This document shows, piece by piece, positions 1-6,011 of a DNA stretch of 8,924 nucleotides. Origin of the DNA: Gammaproteobacteria bacterium (GTDB lineage: Bacteria > Pseudomonadota > Gammaproteobacteria > JABABF01); the NCBI GenBank assembly GCA_014238345.1, contig JABABF010000292.1, positions 1 to 8,924 of the forward strand, in the 5' to 3' direction. Under the pieces are notes generated by a model, which was given only the letters and a program-made list of their open reading frames with translations, had not been told where the DNA came from and searched no databases. Made by a program: the position numbers and the translations under genes. Position 1 is the first letter of the stretch; every line of letters begins with the position of its first letter.

Positions 1-35
1 AGTATGCCGATCAGCGCGATCTGTAATTTTTCCAT
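1..35 (-). CDS. rseP: RseP site-2 zinc metalloprotease, first codons only (partial)
   Basis: Only eleven codons are present before the window edge, reading MEKLQIALIGI from an ATG at 35. The call rests mainly on context: rseP follows dxr in most gammaproteobacteria, and the residues suit the start of its first membrane segment. The HEFGH zinc motif lies outside the window, so the family is not proven here. An AAGG ribosome-binding site overlaps the dxr stop codon (TAAGG) about 8 nt before the ATG, and only 9 nt separate the genes, so translation is probably coupled to dxr. RseP is an inner-membrane protease that cleaves the anti-sigma factor RseA. Confidence 0.6.
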   Translation of the reverse strand, partial: MEKLQIALIGI

Positions 36-44
36 GAATCGACC

Positions 45-1253
45 TTATACGGCCACAGCATGCGCTGTGTGAGACGCCACTGCCCGCTGGGCGAGCGCAC
101 GCGCCCGACGGTCGAGCTCGAGCAGTGCCGGAATAGATTCGGGAGCCTCCCGAGTTGCCGCGCCAAGACCCGCTTCGGCGACTGAGGCAATGTGCGTGAA
201 AGCGATATCGCCATTGAGGAAAGCCGCTACGGCCACTTCGTTGGCGGCATTGAGTGCGGCTGCGCCACCGCCGCTGTCGCGCGCTACCGCTCGCGCTAGT
301 GCAAGGCAGGGAAAGCGCTCTAATGATGGCGGCTCGAAGTCCAACGAGCCGACGGTGGTCAAGTCCAAGAAGGCCGCACCACTGGCTTGGCGATGTGGCC
401 AATTGAGTGCGGCGGCCAGCGGCACGCGCATATCTGGGCAGGCCAGCTGCGCCAACACAGAGCCGTCGATATATTCCACCATAGAATGGACAATGCTCTG
501 TGGATGCACGACGACCTCAACTTGATGTTCGGGCATGTTGAACAGCCAACAGGCCTCGATTAATTCCAAGCCTTTGTTCATCATCGTAGCGGAATCGACA
601 GAAACTTTTCGCCCCATGGACCAGTTTGGGTGTGTACAGGCAAACTTTGGGCCAACTTGTGCCAGTGCATCCATGGGCAGCCGTAGCGTTGGGCCTCCCG
701 AGGCAGTGAGCAACAACCGCCGCACACTGGCGGCAAGCTCCCCGCCATGGCTATCAGGCGGTAGGCATTGTAAGATCGCATTGTGTTCACTATCCACCGG
801 CAACAGCTCGGCTTTGCCCTGAGCCACGGCCTGCATGAATAACTCGCCAGCGGCGACCAGAGTTTCCTTATTTGCCAATAGGATACGTTTGCCAGCACGG
901 GCGGCCGCCAGCGTTGACTCAAGGCCAGCCAGCCCCACAATGGCTGCCAGCACCGTGTCTGCGTCGTCGTGGGCGGCCAGTTGTTGCAACCCCTCAGATC
1001 CTTCCAGTACTTCAATGGTGAGGCCATCGCGCCGCAGTTCTCGCCGTAGCTGCCGGGCGGCGGCACGATCCGCCAGCGCGGCGTAGCGTGGGTGGTGGCG
1101 GTGGCATAGCTTGCGCATTGCGGCCACTTGGCGATTTGCCGCCAAGCCCAACACCGAGTGGAGGTCTGGCTGGTCTGACACCAGTTGCAGTAGTGTTCCG
1201 CCTACCGAGCCGGTCGCCCCCAAAATCACCAGAGATCGCCGTGTTGGAGTCAT
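45..1253 (-). CDS. dxr: 1-deoxy-D-xylulose 5-phosphate reductoisomerase
   Basis: Catalyses NADPH-dependent rearrangement and reduction of DXP to 2-C-methyl-D-erythritol 4-phosphate, the committed step of the MEP isoprenoid pathway, in the cytoplasm. Numbered from the ATG at 1253 (402 residues; E. coli 398), the NADPH loop GATGSVG is at 12-18. LLANKETLV follows, then PVDSEHNAI with metal ligands D154 and E156. LTASGGP and THPNWSMG form the substrate-binding and flexible-loop region, and MNKGLELIEA holds the third metal ligand E230. All expected catalytic positions are present. The frame opens further upstream at a GTG (1271), but I prefer the ATG at 1253: it matches the family's N-terminus and shares one base with the cdsA stop (TGATG), the usual sign of translational coupling. 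The ribosome-binding site is weak (CTGGA). Its product ultimately feeds UppS, encoded in the same block. Confidence 0.96.
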   Translation of the reverse strand: MTPTRRSLVILGATGSVGGTLLQLVSDQPDLHSVLGLAANRQVAAMRKLCHRHHPRYAALADRAAARQLRRELRRDGLTIEVLEGSEGLQQLAAHDDADTVLAAIVGLAGLESTLAAARAGKRILLANKETLVAAGELFMQAVAQGKAELLPVDSEHNAILQCLPPDSHGGELAASVRRLLLTASGGPTLRLPMDALAQVGPKFACTHPNWSMGRKVSVDSATMMNKGLELIEACWLFNMPEHQVEVVVHPQSIVHSMVEYIDGSVLAQLACPDMRVPLAAALNWPHRQASGAAFLDLTTVGSLDFEPPSLERFPCLALARAVARDSGGGAAALNAANEVAVAAFLNGDIAFTHIASVAEAGLGAATREAPESIPALLELDRRARALAQRAVASHTAHAVAV

Positions 1254-2068
1254 CAATGAGTCCAGAGCCACACGAGCGTGAATAGAGGTGTTGCTGCGAC
1301 CAAGCCATCAATGCGATCTAGCAGTCCGCCGTGTCCGGGCAATAGCTGTCCAGAATCCTTGACATCAGCGTGTCGCTTGGCGACGCTTTCCAAGAGATCT
1401 CCGATGACCGCTGCGGTAATCGCAGCCGCAGAAGCCCCCGCCACTGCCACCGGAGTGCATTGGATGCGATCGCCGCACTGCATCAATAGTGCGATGGGTG
1501 CGACGGTGGCCGCGAGCAATCCTCCCAGCAATCCGTTCCAGGTTTTGTTGGGGCTGACGGCAGGTGCCAGCCGACGTGGACGGCGGCAGTTGCGACCGAT
1601 CAAGTAGCCACCGGTGTCTACTAGTGCGACCAAGGCGATCAGGAACAGCACCAGTACGCGTCCATCAGTTGATTCATGCAAGGTGACGAGGGCGACCCAA
1701 CAGGGCAACAGGATGGCGCATCCGGCGGCGAGTCGCACCCAGCGCGGAGCCCACAGGGATTGGCTACGTGGCCAAGTAACCACGAGTAGTAGGGCAACGG
1801 TCCACCAGACAGCACTGGCGAGCAGTATCCACGATGTCAGTACTCGCCAGCCTGGGTTGATGCTCATCAGCACCAAGACAGCAAGCATTGCCATGGCGGC
1901 TAAAGCGCACTGATAACGTTGCGGGAAGCCAGCTAGGGGCATCCACTCCCAAGTGGCGATAGCGATAACTACAGCGGCCAATACGGCGAACGCAGGAGTC
2001 GGTAGGAGCCAGATAGCGGTGGTGGCAGTGGCGAACAACAGAGCGCCAGTGATGAATCGCTGCTTCAT
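1253..2068 (-). CDS. cdsA: Phosphatidate cytidylyltransferase (CDP-diacylglycerol synthase)
   Basis: Integral inner-membrane enzyme that makes CDP-diacylglycerol from phosphatidic acid and CTP, the precursor of phosphatidylethanolamine, phosphatidylglycerol and cardiolipin. The 271 residues (E. coli about 285) include about eight hydrophobic segments, at roughly 5-22, 25-43, 54-71, 77-98, 112-130, 138-158, 177-197 and 206-226. A conserved block around 151-180 carries DTGGY and VSPNKTW. The CDS signature occupies 228-254 with KR, KDSG, PGHGG and DRID in place. One residue differs from the usual pattern: alanine at 230, before the KR pair, where a bulkier hydrophobic is normal. The ATG at 2068 has only a distant AAGAG upstream. 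The gene overlaps dxr by one base. Unlike in most relatives, uppS is not immediately upstream: about 600 bp intervene, so cdsA may have its own promoter. Confidence 0.95.
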   Translation of the reverse strand: MKQRFITGALLFATATTAIWLLPTPAFAVLAAVVIAIATWEWMPLAGFPQRYQCALAAMAMLAVLVLMSINPGWRVLTSWILLASAVWWTVALLLVVTWPRSQSLWAPRWVRLAAGCAILLPCWVALVTLHESTDGRVLVLFLIALVALVDTGGYLIGRNCRRPRRLAPAVSPNKTWNGLLGGLLAATVAPIALLMQCGDRIQCTPVAVAGASAAAITAAVIGDLLESVAKRHADVKDSGQLLPGHGGLLDRIDGLVAATPLFTLVWLWTH

Positions 2069-2169
2069 GGTTTATGGTGCTCTTTTAATGCTGGGATGCG
2101 CCGGTTGCAGGTGACGGAGCTCAATGCACTCACCGTGCCGTTAGTAGGCTCTCATACATTGTGTGGGTA

Positions 2170-2175
2170 ATTATA
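2170..2175 (-). promoter_or_regulatory. Possible -10 box for cdsA-dxr-rseP (proximal)
   Basis: An exact TATAAT reads toward cdsA about 100 nt upstream of its ATG. No good -35 hexamer lies 16-18 nt before it and there is no extended -10 TGn, so it is only a candidate. It would make sense because the long gap separates cdsA from uppS. Confidence 0.3.
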
Positions 2176-2622
2176 GTGGCGATTGTTACCGAGCTGAGTA
2201 GCCCAATTGTCACCAGTGTTGTAAGGAAGTGACGAGGAGCGGTCGGTGCGCGGGCTCAGATTCGGGATGTTGGGCGCGTCAATCATTGCGGGAGAAATGA
2301 GATCACAAATGTTGGCGCCGCTGGTCTGTCCCCGTTACCTCATCTCGCGGCACTCTGTGTTGGTAATGAGGAAGGCGAGAGAATCTAACAGCGATGATCA
2401 ATGGCAGCTACCAAGAGATCAGTTTGCTGAGGTGGCCTAATAGCACCCACAGAGCAAGGAGTAGCGAGTAGCACCCAAATGCTTTTAGAGCCAAGACCAC
2501 CTAAGCCATGAGAGCAAGTTCAGCGGGGTGCCGAGTATCAGTTTATTGTGAGGACTGATATCAAGACTGTTGATTTAAATAAAATTTTGTAGAGTGTTTG
2601 TTAGTACTGTCTCTAGCGTGGG

Positions 2623-2628
2623 ATTATA
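2623..2628 (-). promoter_or_regulatory. Possible -10 box for cdsA-dxr-rseP (distal)
   Basis: An exact TATAAT on the minus strand sits in an A+T-rich patch about 40 nt after the uppS stop codon. No recognisable -35 element is correctly spaced. Random A+T richness could produce the match. If active, it would give cdsA a leader of about 550 nt. Confidence 0.25.
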
Positions 2629-2669
2629 AGAATTAATTTTAGCCTCAGTTTTGTCGGGAGGCGCATACT

Positions 2670-3440
2670 TCAGTCGCCATGATCGGGACGCTTCCCGAAG
2701 CGACGCTGGTGCGTTTGGTAATCGGCGAGCACTTGATCTAGTGCTTTGATGTCAAAGTCTGGCCACGGCACATCGCAGAAGTGCAGTTCGGTGTAGGCGC
2801 ACTGCCATAGCAAAAAATTACTCAGTCGTTGCTCGCCACTAGTGCGTACGCAAAGATCGGGTAACGGTAGGTCAGCTAGGCTCAGTTTAGAGGCGAATAA
2901 GTCTTCGTTGATTTGCTCCGGTAGGAGCTGCCCGTTGGCCACTTGTTGTGCCAATGCACGGGCAGCCTGCGTGATATCCCATTGACCACTGTAACTCAAG
3001 GCTATGGCGACCACCTTAGAATTATCTGCGGTGCGTTGTTCTGCGGCTTCTAGGCGACGACGCACCTCGGCACTGAATTGCGATCGCGCGCCGATAAAGC
3101 GTAGGCATACATCATTAGCGTGCAGTTTGTCGATTTCCTGCTCGGCAAGCTGTTCGTACAACAGTCTCATCAATCCTTCTACTTCCAAGGCGGGGCGCAA
3201 CCAGTTCTCACTACTGAAAGCAAATAGCGTGATCACCTCTATGTGTTCGCGCTCAGCCAGGTCAGAGAGTAATTGCAAGGTGGCCTTAACACCAGCGCGG
3301 TGACCCTGCTGCACATTGAGCCCACGGCGCTCGGCCCAGCGCCGATTGCCGTCCATGATAAAAGCGATATGTCGGGGCGGGGGGCTGGAGATCACGGCAT
3401 CTCGGGTCGGTGGTTGCGGCTCTTGCTTGCGCTTAGTCAA
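2670..3440 (-). CDS. uppS: Undecaprenyl diphosphate synthase (cis-prenyltransferase)
   Basis: Condenses eight isopentenyl units in cis onto farnesyl diphosphate, giving the C55 lipid carrier for peptidoglycan and other surface polymers. In the 256-residue reading the catalytic block IMDGNRRWA includes Asp30. FAFSSENWLRP follows at 73-83, then RTSGEQRLSNFLLWQ from 199, with R199, R205 and E218 matching the E. coli diphosphate and Mg2+ residues. Two places differ from E. coli: GNR for GNG after the catalytic Asp, and SYSGQWDI at 149-156 where NYGGRWDI is usual. The start is uncertain. There is no in-frame ATG before the one inside the catalytic motif, and a TGA lies four codons above the frame's TTG. 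Initiation must use TTG at 3440 (22 residues before the conserved RH) or GTG at 3395 (7 residues before it). Neither has a good ribosome-binding site. It is 155 nt downstream of frr. Confidence 0.95.
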   Translation of the reverse strand: MTKRKQEPQPPTRDAVISSPPPRHIAFIMDGNRRWAERRGLNVQQGHRAGVKATLQLLSDLAEREHIEVITLFAFSSENWLRPALEVEGLMRLLYEQLAEQEIDKLHANDVCLRFIGARSQFSAEVRRRLEAAEQRTADNSKVVAIALSYSGQWDITQAARALAQQVANGQLLPEQINEDLFASKLSLADLPLPDLCVRTSGEQRLSNFLLWQCAYTELHFCDVPWPDFDIKALDQVLADYQTHQRRFGKRPDHGD

Positions 3441-3595
3441 GTGCTGATCTCAGCGAGCAAGGCAGACTATAAACCATTTTGTGGGGGCTCTTGGTTGCTG
3501 TTTCTAGCTGTGGTAGAAGGCCGTGTTTTGGTGATAGTCTCATTTAAATAAAAAGGGTGGGCTTTATGTAGAGAAATAGGGCGAAATCCAGCTTA

Positions 3596-4171
3596 TTACT
3601 GCGCCATTAATTCTTGCTCCTTGACAGCCAGCGCCTTATCGATTTCGCCGATATTTTTATTGGTCAGATCTTGTATTTGTTCTTCACCTTTGCGCTCCTC
3701 ATCTTCCCCCACTTCGTGCTGTTTTACCAGAGATTTCATCGCACTGTTTGCCTCGCGCCGGATATTGCGCATAGCCACTTTGGAAACTTCCGCCACTTGT
3801 CGTGCTTGACGGGTGTAATCACGGCGGGTTTCTTCGGTTAGTGGCGGCATGTTGATGCGCACCACGTCGTTGGATGTGTTCGGGTTCAAGCCGAGGTCAG
3901 CATTCATGATGGCTTTTTCAATATCGGGCAAAAGTGCTTTGTCCCATGGTGCGACGACGAGGCATCGACCATCCTCAACGGAAATCCCGGCGGCTTGGGG
4001 TAGCGGGGTCGGTGTGCCGTAGTAGTCGATGCTCACCGCATCCAGTAAATCAGGGTGTGGGCGACCTGTGCGAATTTTCTTGAAGTTGCGATGCAGGGTT
4101 TGCAGGCTCTTGTCCATTCGTTGAGTTGCATCGCGGAGAATGCCATCGATATTCGCGTGGTCATGCTTCAT
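3596..4171 (-). CDS. frr: Ribosome recycling factor
   Basis: Acts with EF-G to split the post-termination ribosome so that subunits can be reused; cytoplasmic and essential in bacteria. The 191 residues (E. coli 185) show the expected order: an N-terminal helix with RMDKSLQTL, KIRTGRPHPDLLD at 32-44, the hinge-side segment YYGTPTPLPQ, EKAIMNADLGLNPN, PPLTEETRRDYT, the arginine-rich RNIRREAN at 135-142 that contacts the ribosome, and a charged C-terminal helix ending in KEQELMAQ. Its ATG is 20 nt after the tsf stop codon, in the place where pyrH normally lies. The 20-nt spacer contains no Shine-Dalgarno sequence, so translation probably depends on coupling to tsf. A TAATG at the tsf stop opens only a three-codon frame. 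Confidence 0.97.
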   Translation of the reverse strand: MKHDHANIDGILRDATQRMDKSLQTLHRNFKKIRTGRPHPDLLDAVSIDYYGTPTPLPQAAGISVEDGRCLVVAPWDKALLPDIEKAIMNADLGLNPNTSNDVVRINMPPLTEETRRDYTRQARQVAEVSKVAMRNIRREANSAMKSLVKQHEVGEDEERKGEEQIQDLTNKNIGEIDKALAVKEQELMAQ

Positions 4172-4192
4172 AGATGAGTGGCTAGTGTCGCA

Positions 4193-5035
4193 TTACTGTG
4201 TGGTATCGGGAGCCTGATCTGACAGAGTTTCGCCGACCTCAAAGCGTAGCACTGAGCAGATCTCGGCTCCCGCTTGTTGTGTCAACTGACTGACGGAGAT
4301 GGTGGTGTCGCGGACGAAAGGCTGCTCCAGCAGGCTGTTTTCAGCGAGGAACTTTTTGAGCCGTCCCTGCGCTATTTTTTCGGCTATCTCCGGCGGTTTG
4401 CCACTGTCTTGAGCTTGTGCTTGATAGAGCTCTCGCTCTCTGCTCACCACGGCGGGCGGCATATCCTCTGGGCGCACCACAGAGGGTTTCATGGCCGCCA
4501 CGTGCATGGCGACATCGCGTCCCAGCTGGCTGTTTCCTGCACCCTCCCCACGCATACCCACCAGTACGCCGATGCGTCGATTATGGTGTACATATTGATG
4601 CATCTGCCCACCCTCGCTGTTGCAATGCACAAGCCGCCGTAACTGGATATTTTCGCCAGTCTTTTGCACCAGTGCCCGGCGCGCTTCTTCTATCGTTGCC
4701 CTGAGCGATGACATGTCGGCATGTTGTTCAGCGGCGGCCAGTGTCTGCTCAACGAAGCGCAGAAAGCCTTCGTCTCGGGCGACGAAATCGGTCTCACAAT
4801 TGACTTCCAGCAGGCGGGCGCTGCTACCATCGGCGGTGATTGCGGCGGTGACCACACCCTCAAGTGCTGAACGACCAGCGTGGCTGTCTGCTTTCAAGCC
4901 ACTGGTGCGGCGCAGATGTGCAATGGCTGTGTCAAGGTCACCATCGCAGGTCAGCAGTGCCTGCTTGCACTCCATCATGCCAACACCCGTGCGGTCGCGC
5001 AGTTCCTTGACCAGAGAGGCAGCGATGGAACTCAT
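4193..5035 (-). CDS. tsf: Elongation factor Ts
   Basis: Nucleotide-exchange factor that removes GDP from EF-Tu during translation. At 280 residues it is close to E. coli EF-Ts (283). The N-terminal UBA-like domain carries ELRDRTGVGMMECKQAL at 11-27. The core contains NCETDFVARDEGF at 79-91, with TDF at 82-84, the residues that push into the EF-Tu nucleotide site. RIGVLVGMRG, MHVAAMKPSVVRPEDM and SGKPPEIAEKIAQGRLKKF follow, then EQPFVRDTTISVSQL and the C-terminal RFEVGE. No domain is missing. The ATG at 5035 lies 27 nt after the rpsB stop, with no convincing ribosome-binding site (only a distant ACGGG). No hairpin terminator is obvious in that short spacer, so read-through from rpsB is expected. 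Confidence 0.97.
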   Translation of the reverse strand: MSSIAASLVKELRDRTGVGMMECKQALLTCDGDLDTAIAHLRRTSGLKADSHAGRSALEGVVTAAITADGSSARLLEVNCETDFVARDEGFLRFVEQTLAAAEQHADMSSLRATIEEARRALVQKTGENIQLRRLVHCNSEGGQMHQYVHHNRRIGVLVGMRGEGAGNSQLGRDVAMHVAAMKPSVVRPEDMPPAVVSRERELYQAQAQDSGKPPEIAEKIAQGRLKKFLAENSLLEQPFVRDTTISVSQLTQQAGAEICSVLRFEVGETLSDQAPDTTQ

Positions 5036-5062
5036 AATATTTATCAGTGTCCCGTAGCGACC

Positions 5063-5800
5063 TTAGCTGCTAGGGACTTCCTGGAATTCGCCATCGTGGG
5101 CTGCTTTTGCGCGTTGCCGTCCACTCAGACAGGCATCGGCCATCGCCCCAGCATAGAGGCGTATGGCTCGGATAGAGTCATCGTTGGCGGGGATGGGATA
5201 GTCGATATTGCTGGGGTCAGAGTTGGTGTCGACAATGCCGATGATCGGGATACGCAATCGCATAGCCTCCAGCACGGCGATTTCTTCGTGATCTACATCA
5301 ATGACAAAAACGGCATCGGGCAGGCCAGCCATGTCTTTGAGGCCGCCGAGATTGCGATTCAGCTTATCGATTTTCCGCATCAAACCCACGACTTCTTTTT
5401 TCTTCAAGTTTTGAAAAGAGCCGTCTTGGTGTTGCTCTTCTAAATCCTTCAAGCGTTTTATCGAACTGCGCAGGGTTTTATGGTTAGTCAACATTCCGCC
5501 GAGCCAGCGGCGCTCCACATAGGGCATGCTGCAACGCTTCGCCTGTTCGCTCACCACGTCACTAGCGGCGCGTTTGGTGCCGACAAACAGTAGCTTGCTA
5601 CCGCTTTCGCTCAGCTTGCTAACAAAGGCCAACGCATCTTGCAAGGCGATGAGAGTGTGATCCAAATTGATGATGTGGATTTTATTGTAGGTGCCGAAGA
5701 TGTACTGAGCCATCTTCGGGTTCCAGTAGCGGGTACGGTGTCCGAAATGCGCCCCGGCCTTGAGCAGGCTATGGAGATTGGGTTCGGCAACTTCACTCAT
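5063..5800 (-). CDS. rpsB: 30S ribosomal protein S2
   Basis: Small-subunit protein that binds late in 30S assembly near the 16S rRNA platform. Its 245 residues (E. coli 241) give an almost complete family match: LLKAGAHFGHRTRYWNPKM at 12-30, NKIHIINLDHT, LLFVGTKRAAS at 70-80, RRWLGGMLTNHKTLRSSIKR from 97, LGGLKDMAGLPDAVFVIDVD at 151-170, and IPIIGIVDTNSDP followed by IPANDDSIRAIRLY. The ATG at 5800 agrees with the family N-terminus. No Shine-Dalgarno sequence precedes it; the bases before the ATG read AACCTCGTTGCT. In E. coli, S2 represses its own rpsB-tsf mRNA through the leader. The roughly 120-nt leader here could serve the same purpose, though I cannot identify the known structure with certainty. 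Confidence 0.98.
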   Translation of the reverse strand: MSEVAEPNLHSLLKAGAHFGHRTRYWNPKMAQYIFGTYNKIHIINLDHTLIALQDALAFVSKLSESGSKLLFVGTKRAASDVVSEQAKRCSMPYVERRWLGGMLTNHKTLRSSIKRLKDLEEQHQDGSFQNLKKKEVVGLMRKIDKLNRNLGGLKDMAGLPDAVFVIDVDHEEIAVLEAMRLRIPIIGIVDTNSDPSNIDYPIPANDDSIRAIRLYAGAMADACLSGRQRAKAAHDGEFQEVPSS

Positions 5801-5922
5801 AGCAACGAGGTTATTGTGGCGACAAAATATCTGCTCTCATGCATGCTTTGCCGACGTTCGATGGGCATATTGCATTGGCTGACCCTACGCTAGAGGGGGA
5901 GCGCCGTGCATGATTGAGGTGG
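5801..5922 (-). promoter_or_regulatory. Candidate rpsB mRNA leader
   Basis: If transcription starts just after the minus-strand TATAAT at 5934-5929, this is an untranslated leader of about 120 nt. Seven-base arms TCATGCA (5837-5843) and TGCATGA (5907-5913) are exact inverted repeats that could close a structured element. Between them CCCT/AGGG and CGCT/AGCG can form short alternative stems. Autoregulatory S2 leaders are known upstream of rpsB in gammaproteobacteria; whether this folds like them is inference. Confidence 0.35.
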
Positions 5923-5928
5923 ACAGCA

Positions 5929-5934
5929 ATTATA
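5929..5934 (-). promoter_or_regulatory. Likely -10 box of the rpsB promoter
   Basis: Exact TATAAT on the minus strand, 129 nt upstream of the rpsB ATG. The best -35 candidate at 16-nt spacing (GGGGCA) matches the consensus poorly. Its position in the only intergenic space upstream of rpsB makes it the best promoter candidate for the rpsB-tsf-frr-uppS unit. Confidence 0.45.
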
Positions 5935-5974
5935 CAACAGCGCGACACGGTGCCCCATGACGAGAGCTGTTCTA

Positions 5975-5980
5975 TATAAT
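5975..5980 (+). promoter_or_regulatory. Likely -10 box of the map promoter
   Basis: Exact TATAAT on the plus strand, 31 nt before the preferred map start codon, giving a short leader of about 25 nt. No clear -35 hexamer is present at 16-18 nt. It is back to back with the rpsB -10 box, about 40 bp away, so the two polymerases may compete. Confidence 0.45.
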
Positions 5981-6011
5981 TGTGGAATGGATTGTCAATG
6001 TGGGGATTACC

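Larger units (their letters stand above)
2069..2669. other. Gene-free stretch between uppS and cdsA
   Basis: These 601 bp hold no protein I recognise on either strand. The part near uppS (about 2565-2640) is markedly A+T-rich, unlike the surrounding genes. Two exact TATAAT hexamers face cdsA. Between 2411 and 2545 several short words recur in shuffled order: TAGCACCCA at 2441 and 2469, AGAGCAAG at 2451 and 2511, ATCAGTTT at 2418 and 2538. A 64-codon plus-strand frame at 2246-2440 starts with GTG after a good GAGGAG, but its product resembles nothing I know. A 30-codon hydrophobic minus-strand frame lies at 2408-2500. The stretch could be decayed gene remnants, a long cdsA leader or an insertion. 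No tRNA or convincing terminator was seen. Confidence 0.7.

Noticed and set aside
581..1066. 161-codon minus-strand frame
   Set aside because: It lies wholly within dxr in another frame; dxr has full family motifs and this product has none.
2246..2440. 64-codon plus-strand frame with GTG start and GAGGAG 6 nt upstream
   Set aside because: The ribosome-binding site is good, but the product resembles no family I know, has no motif or membrane segment, and runs against the operon in a gene-free spacer. Conservation in relatives would be needed to accept it.
2642..2662. Possible hairpin terminator after uppS (GCCTC/GAGGC arms)
   Set aside because: The stem is only 5 bp with an 11-nt loop, and the following minus-strand sequence is A-rich rather than a U run.
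3441..3595. 155-bp frr-uppS spacer examined for a promoter or terminator
   Set aside because: A minus-strand TATAGT is present but has no suitable -35 box, and no stable hairpin with a U tract was found.
4880..5443. 187-codon plus-strand frame antisense to tsf and rpsB
   Set aside because: Both overlapped genes are unambiguous, and the frame is an expected by-product of their codon use.
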